DNA of 64,000 bases, from NCBI GenBank assembly GCA_005239175.1, contig SOPS01000001.1, positions 248,001 through 312,000 on the forward strand, read 5' to 3'. Source of the stretch: a halophilic archaeon SHRA6 (GTDB lineage Archaea; Halobacteriota; Halobacteria; Halobacteriales; Haloferacaceae). This document shows positions 27,113 through 35,037 of this stretch, piece after piece (the stretch's first letter is position 1; each line of letters opens with the position of its first letter). The translations under genes were made by a program, and so were the position numbers. The notes beneath the pieces were generated by a model that worked only from the letters and a program-made list of their open reading frames with translations, searched no databases and was not told where the DNA came from.

Positions 27113-27670
27113 ATGATGTCCACACAAACTCGCAACCAACTTGAAAGCCGCTTCGGTGGAATCACGCTCGAAGGAACGCCCCACGCTCTGTCAGCGTGGT
27201 TTGTCGTCGCACTGCGGTTCGTCATCGGCGGCATGATCCTGTTCGCCGGACTTGGAAAGGTCTCTGAGTGGCCCTTCGACGCCGCGGGCTACCTCGCGAA
27301 CGTCGATCCAGCTAGCCCCGTCAGCGGCCTGTTCGCTGCGATGGCGTCCAGCCCAGCGTTGATGGAAGTCGTCAACGTGATGGTCCCAGCAACCCAGCTC
27401 ATGATCGGTATCGCGCTGATCGTTGGTGGCTTCGTCCGCCTGGCTGCACTCGGTGGTGCGATGCAGATGATGCTGTTCTACCTCGGTGGGTGGAGCGGTG
27501 ACTGGCTCGCGCTGTTCGACTCGACGCTCATCTACGCGATCGTCTTCCTGGCGGTCGCGGCGTTCGGCGCGGGTCGGATCCTCGGCGCGGACAAATACAT
27601 CGAACAACTCGATATCGGCGGCCAACCGCTGGTCGAGCGCTTCCCGAAGGCGCAGTACCTCCTCGGCTGA
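27113..27670 (+). CDS. DoxX-family membrane protein
   Basis: 185 residues with four TM segments. The N-terminal part LRFVIGGMILFAGLGKVSEWPF followed by a Tyr-Leu segment is the DoxX/DoxD pattern. Relatives are quinol-oxidase subunits or redox-stress membrane proteins; the role here is unknown. A TATA-like TTTATAT at about 27067-27073 lies roughly 40 bases upstream. Two adjacent ATGs (27113, 27116) are possible starts. It is divergent from the sugar dehydrogenase. Confidence 0.85.
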   Translation: MMSTQTRNQLESRFGGITLEGTPHALSAWFVVALRFVIGGMILFAGLGKVSEWPFDAAGYLANVDPASPVSGLFAAMASSPALMEVVNVMVPATQLMIGIALIVGGFVRLAALGGAMQMMLFYLGGWSGDWLALFDSTLIYAIVFLAVAAFGAGRILGADKYIEQLDIGGQPLVERFPKAQYLLG

Positions 27671-27835
27671 ACAGTCGCAGAGAAATTTCGATCGAAACTT
27701 CTGTTTTGTCTGTTCGCCGTATCGTGAACTCCGCTAATTGAGGACGCCCAGCGCTCTTTTCGAAACTCATTCTCCAGCTGCTATCGAGATACTGAACGAC
27801 GACGGAGAATTGGCATTCATATTAGGAACTAAGCA

Positions 27836-27865
27836 ATTATAGTTCAAACTATTATAGTTCAAACT
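27836..27865 (-). repeat. 15-bp perfect tandem duplication
   Basis: ATTATAGTTCAAACT occurs at 27836-27850 and again at 27851-27865. On the minus strand the second copy covers the last residues Glu-Phe-Glu-Leu and TAA of a short open frame, and the first copy repeats them. It is the smallest example of the stop-codon duplications in this window. Confidence 0.85.
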
Positions 27866-27974
27866 CTAAGTTCGGAGCACATCTGTCTCCTTCACGACAA
27901 CGAGCGGTATAGACCAGTTCGTCAATCGTATCGATGAACTCGATCGAGTGCTGGGTGTACCGCTGAATACTGAC
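27852..27974 (-). pseudogene. short C-terminal gene remnant, family not recognised
   Basis: A 40-codon open stretch without a start codon, bounded upstream by an in-frame TGA (27975-27977) and ending in TAA at 27852-27854. The peptide (…HSIEFIDTIDELVYTARCRE…, with two Cys and a hydrophobic/acidic pattern) looks like protein sequence more than chance translation. The duplicated 3' end supports a former gene terminus. I do not recognise the family; a transposase relic is possible but unproven. The rest of 27671-27997 is AT-richer than its surroundings and shows nothing else. Confidence 0.35.
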
Positions 27975-27997
27975 TCAACAGACAATGACATCCACGA

Positions 27998-28591
27998 TCA
28001 GTCTTGACACCAGACATTTGCGATCTGCAGATCGCACGGACGGTTGACATTCACCGCCAGCGCCCGATTGCGCCGAACCACGAATTCCTCCCCCGACTCG
28101 GCCACGACGTTGAGACCGCAGGGTGCGAGCGGCCGATCGTAGTCCTCGGGTGTAAACGACGTGTCGACGCTGACGCCGAGCGATCGCTTCGTCGCAACCG
28201 GCACACAGACCGTCGTCGACTGTTCTGACTCGATCGAATCGAGAACTGAATCGACGATCGACCCCGTAAGCAACGGCAGGTCTGCTGCAACGGTCACCAC
28301 GGGCGTCTCAACGCGATCGAGCACGACACCGAGGTCCTCGACGTAGCCGTTACCGGGCGTTTCGATGAGTTCGACGTCGCCAGACAATTGCCCCGATCGG
28401 AGATACTTCTCGGTCTTGGGGGCGTGCGGCGACACGGCGGCGACAATGCGATCAATCTCACTCGCAGCGAGTGCCGCACAGACGCGATCGATCATCGGCC
28501 GACCACACACCTCGACGAGCGGCTTTTCGGTGTCAGCGCCGAGCCGGGTGCCACGACCGCCACAGAGGACGATCGCTGTTTCAAGGCTCAC
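27998..28591 (-). CDS. cobY: GTP:adenosylcobinamide-phosphate guanylyltransferase
   Basis: 197 residues from a GTG at 28591 whose bases overlap the cobS stop (GTGA, 28588-28591). It is the archaeal non-orthologous replacement of CobU. The nucleotidyltransferase signature IVLCGGRGTRLGADTEKPLVEV and the later VAADLPLLTG and CGLNVV segments are present. It activates adenosylcobinamide phosphate with GMP before the CobS step. The longer open frame upstream lies inside cobS and is rejected. Confidence 0.92.
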   Translation of the reverse strand: MSLETAIVLCGGRGTRLGADTEKPLVEVCGRPMIDRVCAALAASEIDRIVAAVSPHAPKTEKYLRSGQLSGDVELIETPGNGYVEDLGVVLDRVETPVVTVAADLPLLTGSIVDSVLDSIESEQSTTVCVPVATKRSLGVSVDTSFTPEDYDRPLAPCGLNVVAESGEEFVVRRNRALAVNVNRPCDLQIANVWCQD

Positions 28592-29340
28592 AGGAACACC
28601 CACCCGAGCATCCCGGCGTGGAGTGCGATCGCCCGGCCGAGTTCGTTCGTCGCGCCGATCACATCGCCCGTGACGCCGCCGAGTTGACGGTTCGCCCACC
28701 AGAGGAGCACGAGCGCGATCGCCAGCGGCGACAGGAGAGCCGCAAAGATCGCGCCCGACGCGAACGCAGGTGGGTACAGCGCGACCGGCAGCGCCGCCAG
28801 CAGGGCCACCCCGAACGATCGCGGGCCGTTTACGTCAGTCAACTGCGATCCTAATCCCTTGTGGGCCGCCTCGCCGTAACAAATCACAAAGACCATCGCG
28901 AGTTTCGCGCCGACCTCCGCAGCCAGCACGAGCCGGAAGGCAGTCAGTCCGGTCCCAACCCCACTTATGCCGGACGCGCCAGTCAGGAGGACCAGAAGCA
29001 TGACAGCGAGTGCGAGTGTGCCGCCAACGCCTAGTTGGGAATCGCTCATGACCGCCAGGCGATCGTCCGCGTCGCCGTGGACAACGGCGCCGTCGCCGAG
29101 GTCTGCGAGTCCGTCGGCGTGGGTGATCCCCGAAAGCAGGTAGATCGTGAGGAGATAGACCGCAACTGTGGTGTTGATCGGCAACGGCAGGACAAACGCG
29201 AGCCCCGCGACCGCGCCGACGAGTGTCCCGACGATCGGAATCGTCACCGGAAGCCGGCGGAATGCCTCCCAGTCGTCTTCCGTTGTTTCGACGGGAATTC
29301 GGGTGAAAAAGCCGATCGCAGCCCGCAGCGCCCCGATCAT
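28588..29340 (-). CDS. cobS: cobalamin (5'-phosphate) synthase
   Basis: 250 residues from the ATG at 29340, about seven TM segments. Joins adenosylcobinamide-GDP with the lower-ligand riboside in the membrane. Family motifs: GFFTRIPV, GITHADGLADLGDG with DADDRLAVMSDSQLGVGG (metal/phosphate-binding Asp cluster) and GGVTGDVIGATNE at the end. It is coupled to cobY by a 4-base overlap and follows cbiB by 32 bases. Confidence 0.95.
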   Translation of the reverse strand: MIGALRAAIGFFTRIPVETTEDDWEAFRRLPVTIPIVGTLVGAVAGLAFVLPLPINTTVAVYLLTIYLLSGITHADGLADLGDGAVVHGDADDRLAVMSDSQLGVGGTLALAVMLLVLLTGASGISGVGTGLTAFRLVLAAEVGAKLAMVFVICYGEAAHKGLGSQLTDVNGPRSFGVALLAALPVALYPPAFASGAIFAALLSPLAIALVLLWWANRQLGGVTGDVIGATNELGRAIALHAGMLGWVFL

Positions 29341-29372
29341 CTGCAATCACCACACACAGCCATCCCAGCCAT

Positions 29373-30407
29373 CTATATCGCCCCCGACGGCGTCCCAATC
29401 GCCGTGACGAGCACACACGCGCCGATAAACAGCCATCCGGCCCGCGAGGCAAGGCTGACGCCGCGGTCGGCCTCGTCGTGGGTCGGGAGCTGACCCAGAT
29501 CGTTCAGGACGTACGCGCCCGGCTTTTCGAGTTTAACATGCAGCGCGGCGGCGATCGTCGCCATCGGCCAGCCGGAATTCGGCGAGGGCGGCCGATCCGC
29601 CCAACGACGACCAGCAAGCAAGGGATCCGGACTCGGGACCGCCAGCGAAATGAACGCCGCAGCGATCCGCGCCGGAAGCCACATGACGACATCATCCAGC
29701 CGGGCACTCGCGGTTCCGACCCGCTTTTCAGGGTATCCGAGCATCGAGTCCAAGGTGTTGACCGCCTTCATCCATGCAGCGGCGGCGATCCCTGCCGAAA
29801 GTGGGAGCACTCCGATCGCGATCGGGCCAGTGCCGATCGAACCGACGGCGCCGACTGCACCGACCGCATACCACTGGACAACAAATCCGACGACAGCGAA
29901 CGCACCGAGCGGCGCGACGAGTCCGTCGGCGAGGTTTTCGGCGGCGCTTTCGATCGCCGCGCTGCGGAGTTCCCCAGCCGACAGTGTCTCCGCATCGCGT
30001 CCGGCTAACGCACGGAGTTCGACCCGCGCGGCATCGATATCATCGTCGATCAGCCTGACCACCTCGGCAGCGGTGTCGATCAGCATCCGGTGGCTGAACA
30101 GCGAAAACAGGAGCACTCCGACGACGATCGGAGCCCCAACGGGCGAGACAGCTCCAACAACGGCCGTAGTGGCCCCAAAGACGGCAGCAAAGCCGATCGG
30201 CAGCACGATCGCCGCGAGTATCCCCACACTGAACGAGGATTGGTACTGATCGTCGATCGGCCCGATCACGCGACCCAAGAGCGCGATCGGGTGGACCGCC
30301 ACGGGCGGTTCGGCGACGGTTCGATCGAGAACGGCAGCGATGGCGATTGCGATCGGCAGTGAGTACAACGCGATTCCCGATGTCGGGAGCGAGGCCGGGA
30401 CTGTCAT
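29373..30407 (-). CDS. cbiB: adenosylcobinamide-phosphate synthase
   Basis: 344 residues from the ATG at 30407. The membrane enzyme attaches aminopropanol-phosphate to adenosylcobyric acid. Characteristic segments: VAVHPIALLGRVIG, SAAIESAAENLADGLVAPL, MKAVNTLDSMLGYP and AALHVKLEKPGAYVLN. Start is set by the 4-base overlap (30404-30407) with the stop of the upstream HAD gene, implying translational coupling. Confidence 0.95.
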   Translation of the reverse strand: MTVPASLPTSGIALYSLPIAIAIAAVLDRTVAEPPVAVHPIALLGRVIGPIDDQYQSSFSVGILAAIVLPIGFAAVFGATTAVVGAVSPVGAPIVVGVLLFSLFSHRMLIDTAAEVVRLIDDDIDAARVELRALAGRDAETLSAGELRSAAIESAAENLADGLVAPLGAFAVVGFVVQWYAVGAVGAVGSIGTGPIAIGVLPLSAGIAAAAWMKAVNTLDSMLGYPEKRVGTASARLDDVVMWLPARIAAAFISLAVPSPDPLLAGRRWADRPPSPNSGWPMATIAAALHVKLEKPGAYVLNDLGQLPTHDEADRGVSLASRAGWLFIGACVLVTAIGTPSGAI

Positions 30408-31069
30408 ACGGACGCCTCGAAGCGATCGGCGAGCGCTGAAAGCGACGTTTCGGTGACGTTCACGAAGCGACCACCGCAGGCGGTGATGCCACCGTCGGTG
30501 GCTGGATTGTCGCCGACGTGGGTGATCGATTCGACCGGACAGCCGAGACGAGATGCAACGGTTTCGAAGGCCTTTGGATGCGGCTTTCGCCACCCACAAG
30601 CGACGCTCGTGACGATTGCGTCGAACGAGGCGCGATCGAGCGCAGATCGGATCAAAGTCCGAGAAACGAGTTCAGGGACCGAACAGTTCGAACAGATCCC
30701 GACCGGCCCACTGTTGGCGGCGGCGTCGACAGCAGCGACTGCCCCCGGACGCGTCTCAACCTCGGGATCGAACGCGTTTATCACCGCTCGTCTAACGGCG
30801 CTGTCCTCGAAGTCAACGCCGCGACTCGCAAGCGCGGCCGAAACGTGTGCTGGAAGCGGGACCTCAGCGCCGTCCGGTGCGTCGATGTGCGGTTCGACGT
30901 ACGCGTCACTCCAGTCGGGCGGAACCGCCACGCCGAGCGATCGAAGCTCCTCGGCAATCACCGCCGCGGGCTCACTCGGGTACGTCGCGGTGACGAGCGT
31001 GTCGAACAGATCGAACGTAACTGCCACGGTTGACCGTACGACAGCAGCCGCTTGAAAACATCGGTCCAC
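30404..31069 (-). CDS. HAD-family phosphatase within the cobalamin operon
   Basis: 221 residues from the GTG at 31069; a GTG at about 31027, just before AVTFDLFDTLV, would give a more compact 207-residue protein. HAD motifs are intact: nucleophile Asp in TFDLFDTLV, motif II Ser in GICSNCS, motif III Lys in GWRKPHPKAF, and motif IV in THVGDNPATDG. It overlaps cbiB by four bases and opens the cbiB-cobS-cobY run. No CobC- or CobZ-type alpha-ribazole/cobamide phosphatase is visible in the window, so this protein is a reasonable candidate for that dephosphorylation (inference). An unrelated housekeeping phosphatase is the alternative. Confidence 0.8.
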   Translation of the reverse strand: MDRCFQAAAVVRSTVAVTFDLFDTLVTATYPSEPAAVIAEELRSLGVAVPPDWSDAYVEPHIDAPDGAEVPLPAHVSAALASRGVDFEDSAVRRAVINAFDPEVETRPGAVAAVDAAANSGPVGICSNCSVPELVSRTLIRSALDRASFDAIVTSVACGWRKPHPKAFETVASRLGCPVESITHVGDNPATDGGITACGGRFVNVTETSLSALADRFEASV

Positions 31070-31107
31070 AGTGTACCCGACCGCCTCCGGCAGCTCGGAG
31101 GGTTAGC

Positions 31108-32289
31108 TCACCGGATGACGTTCGACTCCAAGTCTCGCGGGAAGTGCGTCAGCATCTCGGTCCCTGACTCGGTAATCGCAACCGTATCAGAGTGGCGGTA
31201 GCCGGCGGTGTCAGTGTACAATCCGGGCTCAATCGTGTACACGTGACCAGGAGCCATCTCGACGTCTCCGTCGTCGTCCTGTGCATCTCCCCAGCCGCGA
31301 TCGATATACGGCGGTTCGTGGCCGCCAAGCCCGATGTTGTGTCCGACGTGGTGTTGGACGAGGTCAGTAACGCCCTGTTCGTCGAAGTACTCCCAGACGA
31401 GCTGATCGACGTGGCTGACGGGGACGCCGGGACCAAGCGCATCGATCGCAATCGTCTGGGCTTCCAACATGAGCTCGAAGTAGTGTTCGTCCTCATCGGT
31501 GTACTCCTCGACGAACATCGTCCGTTCGAGCTCTGAGTAGTAGCCGTCAACGTTCGCGGTCGCGCCGGTGATGAGCACGTCACCCGCAGAGAGTCGCTCG
31601 TTCGGGGTGTGCCCGTGCGGGAGCGCGGTCTCACGCCCGGAGATGTATCCCGCGTGGACTGGGCCGTCGCCGCGGACCCGAACGGCGTAGCGGTCGCCGA
31701 GCGTGTCCAACATCGCCCGAGAGGCGTCTGTTGAAGCACGCTGGCTGACCGTCGCCGGATGTTCGCCGGCTTCCGTGTAGTCCGCGAGATACTGATGGCC
31801 GAGGTTCGCCCACTTCGCAGACTCGCGGATGAGGTCGACCTCCGCGTCGGACTTCTCCCAGCGCATCCGAGTGACCCACGACTGCGTCTCGACGGCAAGA
31901 AACTCCGACAGCGCCGGCCCCTCGTAGCCCATCACGCCCGGCGCGCCGTCGCTGTCGGCGACGACAGATTCGACGCCAAGTTCGGCGAGCATTGAAGAGG
32001 CTGTTTCGATCGGCTTGCCGCCCGGATAGTCGAAGTAGTGGTGAACCGCGTCGATTCGCGAGTTCGGCTCGACCCGTTCGACTTCGAGGCGAGGAACCGT
32101 GATCTCGATCGTCTCTGGTGTCAGACAGAGTACGACCGGCCGTTCGGTCTGGATGTGGTGAAAGCCGGTGAGGTATTCGATGCTCGTCGCGTTGAACCAG
32201 ACCGCCGCGTCAGCGTCGGTCGCTGATAGTTTGTCACGCACGCGCGAGATGCGATCGTCGAACGCTTCGGGCGGGAGCTGTGTCGCCAT
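31108..32289 (-). CDS. M24-fold (Xaa-Pro peptidase-like) protein with altered metal ligands
   Basis: 393 residues. A creatinase N-terminal domain (~1-140) precedes a pita-bread M24 domain (~150-385). The His site (HHVGHNIGLGGHE) and the first Glu (YTIEPGLY) are normal. Against the prolidase pattern, the two Asp ligands fall on Gly and Glu (ITGATANVDGYYSELERT) and the last Glu on Ser (GYRHSDTVAI). Three of five dinuclear-metal ligands therefore differ. It may be a creatinase-like, metal-free hydrolase or a peptidase with a changed metal site. Monocistronic in appearance; its stop lies 38 bases beyond the HAD gene start. Confidence 0.82.
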   Translation of the reverse strand: MATQLPPEAFDDRISRVRDKLSATDADAAVWFNATSIEYLTGFHHIQTERPVVLCLTPETIEITVPRLEVERVEPNSRIDAVHHYFDYPGGKPIETASSMLAELGVESVVADSDGAPGVMGYEGPALSEFLAVETQSWVTRMRWEKSDAEVDLIRESAKWANLGHQYLADYTEAGEHPATVSQRASTDASRAMLDTLGDRYAVRVRGDGPVHAGYISGRETALPHGHTPNERLSAGDVLITGATANVDGYYSELERTMFVEEYTDEDEHYFELMLEAQTIAIDALGPGVPVSHVDQLVWEYFDEQGVTDLVQHHVGHNIGLGGHEPPYIDRGWGDAQDDDGDVEMAPGHVYTIEPGLYTDTAGYRHSDTVAITESGTEMLTHFPRDLESNVIR

Positions 32290-32398
32290 AGCGGGCGATC
32301 GGACCGAACAAATATATGTCTCAGGGAACCGGCGGTTCGAGGCTCAAAAGCTGAGATTGAGACGGTGATCGAGAAGAAACGGTGCCGTCTTACCCGTC

Positions 32399-33007
32399 TT
32401 ACGCGATCCGCGCGAACGCGAGGTTGCCGCTGATGTTTTTGATGTAGATCTCGACCTCGTCGCCTTTCTGTGCGCCGGGGACGAAGATCGTGTACTTGCC
32501 CTTCTCGGCGACGCCGTCGCCCTTGCGGCCGGTGCCGGTGATCTTGACCTCGTAGGTCTTGCCCTCTTCGAGGTCCGGCACGTCGCGTTGGGCCTGTTTA
32601 CGCCGGCGTTTCGCGACTGGACGGAACGCACCACACGCCTCACAGCGGAGCATCTGGGTTCGGTTCTCCATGACGAGGCGAGTATCCGGCAAGCCACATT
32701 CCGAGCAGGTGACGTACTCCTCGATGTAGGCGTCGATCGCCGCAGAGAAATCCGACGGCGTAAACGTCCCGTTGTACCGCCCCCGGCCGTTTTCAAACTG
32801 TCCGGCGGTCCCGAGCTCACGCTGGATCGCACTGTGGAGGTGCTCTGGGTCCCGCGAGAGCGCGTCCGCGATCGCCGAGAGATTCGTCAGCCGCGTAAAC
32901 GCGCCGTCTTTCTGTGTTTCCGGGTCCGGAACCGACAGCCGCTCGTCAGAGCCGCTGAAGTCCGGGAGCTCATCCATCGCTCGATCGAGCCCTGCTTGGT
33001 AGTCCAT
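32399..33007 (-). CDS. translation initiation factor aIF2 subunit beta with TRAM domain
   Basis: 202 residues from the ATG at 33007. The aIF2-beta core has an alpha/beta domain and a C4 zinc ribbon (CSECGLPDTRL … LRCEACGA), and a TRAM domain with GKTYEVKITGTGRKGDGVA follows at ~145-200. The TRAM tail is a haloarchaeal addition; the standard archaeal subunit ends after the ribbon. It joins the alpha and gamma subunits to deliver initiator Met-tRNA. Confidence 0.9.
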   Translation of the reverse strand: MDYQAGLDRAMDELPDFSGSDERLSVPDPETQKDGAFTRLTNLSAIADALSRDPEHLHSAIQRELGTAGQFENGRGRYNGTFTPSDFSAAIDAYIEEYVTCSECGLPDTRLVMENRTQMLRCEACGAFRPVAKRRRKQAQRDVPDLEEGKTYEVKITGTGRKGDGVAEKGKYTIFVPGAQKGDEVEIYIKNISGNLAFARIA

Positions 33008-33091
33008 ATGCGAGGAAACGCCGGCGTGACGTATCAATTCTTGCATCTTCGTCTTCGCCGGCACCAACAGGAAATCACGCCGGGAGTGCCC

Positions 33092-34078
33092 TCACCACCG
33101 GTGATGCACGTGCTCGCGAATATGCGTGTCATACACGTCAGAAACGGCCGCGTGTTCGGCGTCTGACAGCGATCGTTTGTCGGCGGCCGCGACGTTCGAT
33201 CGGATGTGGTCGGGGTTTGTCGATCCCGGAATCACCATGCTCACTGCATCGTGATCGAGGATCCACCGCAGCGTAAACGTCGCCAGCGACCAGTCGTCAG
33301 GGGCGATCGCCGCAAGTTCGTCGGCGGCTTCAACGCCCGTTTCGAACGGAACGCCCGCAAATGTCTCGCCTACGTCGAAGGCGTCCCCGTCGCGGTTGAA
33401 GTTGCGGTGATCATTTTCGGGGAACTCCGTGTCTTTCGAAAGCGCGCCGGTGAGGAGTCCAGAAGCGAGTGGAACCCGGACAATCACGCCGACATCGTTG
33501 GCTTTTGCCTGCTCGAAAAACAGCTCAGCAGGTCGCTGCCGGAAGGGGTTGAAGATGATCTGGACGGTCTCGACGCCATCGTATTCGATCGCTTTGAGCC
33601 CTTCTTCGACGCGTTCGACGCTTACGCCGTAGTGGTCGAGACGTCCCTCCTCACAGAATCGATCGAGCGCCGCAAACGTTTCGGGCTCGTAATACACGTC
33701 TGTCGGCGGACAGTGTAACTGGACAAGGTCGACCGTGTCGACCCCGAGGTTCTCGCGGCTGCGATCGAGAAATTCGCTGAGGTTTGCTTCGGTGTACCGA
33801 TCGGCCTCGTGTGGCGTGAGTCGTCTGCCGATCTTCGTCGCCACGGTGACATCGTCATACGCGTCGCGTGTCTCAAGCACGTCGGCGATATGTTGTTCAC
33901 TGCGACCGTCGCCGTACACGTCCGCGGTGTCGAGAAACGTAATACCCGCGTCAAGCGCAGCGTTGATCGCGGCACGCCCGGTTTCGTCGGAGACATCACC
34001 CCAATCGGAGCCAATGTTCCACGTTCCGAGACCAATCTCCGTAACCTCACCGACAGCACCGAGTGATCGGGTATTCAT
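33092..34078 (-). CDS. aldo/keto reductase
   Basis: 328 residues from the ATG at 34078. TIM-barrel AKR with the catalytic Asp/Tyr in FLDTADVYGDGRSEQ, Lys in VATKIGRR and His in DLVQLHCPP; the C-terminal SMVIPGSTNPDHIRSN binds NADPH. It reduces aldehydes or ketones; substrate unknown. It stands alone, 84 bases before the aIF2-beta start on the same strand. Confidence 0.9.
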   Translation of the reverse strand: MNTRSLGAVGEVTEIGLGTWNIGSDWGDVSDETGRAAINAALDAGITFLDTADVYGDGRSEQHIADVLETRDAYDDVTVATKIGRRLTPHEADRYTEANLSEFLDRSRENLGVDTVDLVQLHCPPTDVYYEPETFAALDRFCEEGRLDHYGVSVERVEEGLKAIEYDGVETVQIIFNPFRQRPAELFFEQAKANDVGVIVRVPLASGLLTGALSKDTEFPENDHRNFNRDGDAFDVGETFAGVPFETGVEAADELAAIAPDDWSLATFTLRWILDHDAVSMVIPGSTNPDHIRSNVAAADKRSLSDAEHAAVSDVYDTHIREHVHHRW

Positions 34079-34218
34079 ACTCGACGCTTGTGTGCCCACT
34101 CACAAAGGAATACGGACACCGGCGATCGGCCACGGCGTACGCCACGCGTCAGACATCGTGTCTCACAGTACGTCAAATCGGAGATAGATTAATGTAGGTA
34201 CAGTCACATCACTCGGAT

Positions 34219-34845
34219 ATGAGTAAGGTCACGTTCCGAGCCGACGACGATCTCGTCGCTCGGCTCGACGCGCTCGAGGTCTCGAAAAGCGAGGCCATGC
34301 GCCGAGCGCTGCGCTCATACCTCGACGACGCAGAACGTGACGCGTCTACCAGACAGTCAGACGATCCGCCGTCGAACGTAAACGATCGGCCGGTTGGATC
34401 GTTCGACGCGATGCTGACCGATCGCATCGACGAACGGATCGATCACCGTCTGTCCACGTTGCTCTCGGATCATCATAACCGAAAACCTGCCGAGGCGCCG
34501 CCGGTAACGGTGAATGTGACTATCGATGAGGCGGGCGTGCGGACTGGCCGATCGACCGAACAGACGAGCGAAACCGACACAGCGGGCACAGACGAACCGG
34601 ATACGAATCCCGCCGACAGCGCTGCCGAACCACGTAAGACACCACCAGCGCGGTCGGACGAATCAACCGAGTGTGGACAGTGCGGCGAGACGGTCGCACC
34701 CGAGCACGTATTCTGTCCAAACTGCGGCCAAAAGGCGGTACACCGGCTGTTCTGTGAGTGTGGCGACGAGATCCGATCGGACTGGGCGTTCTGTCCCAGC
34801 TGCGGCCGGCGAACACCAGCGGCGGATGTGTTACACAACGGGTGA
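34219..34845 (+). CDS. cdrL: CdrL: RHH regulator with double zinc ribbon
   Basis: 208 residues. An N-terminal ribbon-helix-helix (residues 1-40, MSKVTFRADDDLVARLDAL) is followed by a long acidic/Thr-rich linker and two C-terminal zinc ribbons (CGQCGETVAPEHVFCPNCG and CECGDEIRSDWAFCPSCG). This is the layout of CdrL, known from Halobacterium and Haloferax upstream of cdrS-ftsZ2. In those organisms it takes part in control of cell division genes. A GTAAGAC half-site (34634-34640) lies inside the gene and a palindrome of the same sequence follows the stop. Confidence 0.88.
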   Translation: MSKVTFRADDDLVARLDALEVSKSEAMRRALRSYLDDAERDASTRQSDDPPSNVNDRPVGSFDAMLTDRIDERIDHRLSTLLSDHHNRKPAEAPPVTVNVTIDEAGVRTGRSTEQTSETDTAGTDEPDTNPADSAAEPRKTPPARSDESTECGQCGETVAPEHVFCPNCGQKAVHRLFCECGDEIRSDWAFCPSCGRRTPAADVLHNG

Positions 34846-34851
34846 CACAAC

Positions 34852-34880
34852 GTAAGACAAATAGCCGTATTTTGTCTTAC
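34852..34880. promoter_or_regulatory. palindrome upstream of the cdrS-ftsZ2 TATA box
   Basis: GTAAGACAAAT at 34852-34862 and its near-complement ATTTTGTCTTAC ending at 34880 form an inverted repeat; the outermost seven bases match exactly with 15 bp between the arms. It ends about 14 bp before the TATA element, a good position for an activator or repressor. Candidate site for CdrL or CdrS. Confidence 0.65.
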
Positions 34881-34893
34881 ATCGCCGGTAGTT

Positions 34894-34900
34894 TTTTATA
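34894..34900 (+). promoter_or_regulatory. TATA box of cdrS-ftsZ2
   Basis: TTTTATA at the end of a T run. Start of transcription is expected near 34920-34926, leaving a leader of about 110-120 bases before the cdrS ATG, long for a haloarchaeon. That leader contains one GTAAGAC palindrome and a further pair of half-sites. Confidence 0.55.
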
Positions 34901-34924
34901 CCCTGCGGGTTAGGTTACCAATGC

Positions 34925-34942
34925 GTAAGACAGTCGTCTTAC
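34925..34942. promoter_or_regulatory. second GTAAGAC/GTCTTAC inverted repeat, over the likely start site
   Basis: GTAAGAC (34925-34931) and GTCTTAC (34936-34942) are separated by four bases. It overlaps the predicted transcription start, the usual place for a repressor. The spacer is 11 bp shorter than in the palindrome at 34852, one helical turn. Confidence 0.65.
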
Positions 34943-34986
34943 ACCGGGGCCGATCGTGGATTCGATTGCGCGATTCGGCCCAGATC

Positions 34987-35020
34987 GTGAGACGACTAAT
35001 GGCGATGTCGCCTGTCTTAC
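34987..35020. promoter_or_regulatory. third pair of half-sites in the cdrS leader
   Basis: GTGAGAC (34987-34993, one mismatch) and GTCTTAC (35014-35020) repeat the same half-site with a 20-bp gap. GTCTTAC is followed immediately by the Gly-rich Shine-Dalgarno-like CGGGGGAA before the cdrS ATG, so a bound protein could also affect translation or elongation. Confidence 0.4.
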
Positions 35021-35037
35021 CGGGGGAATACACAACT

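Noticed and set aside
27671-27997. Insertion sequence or genomic island boundary in the AT-richer gap
   Set aside because: No terminal inverted repeats, target duplication or transposase of meaningful length is seen; only a short peptide remnant.
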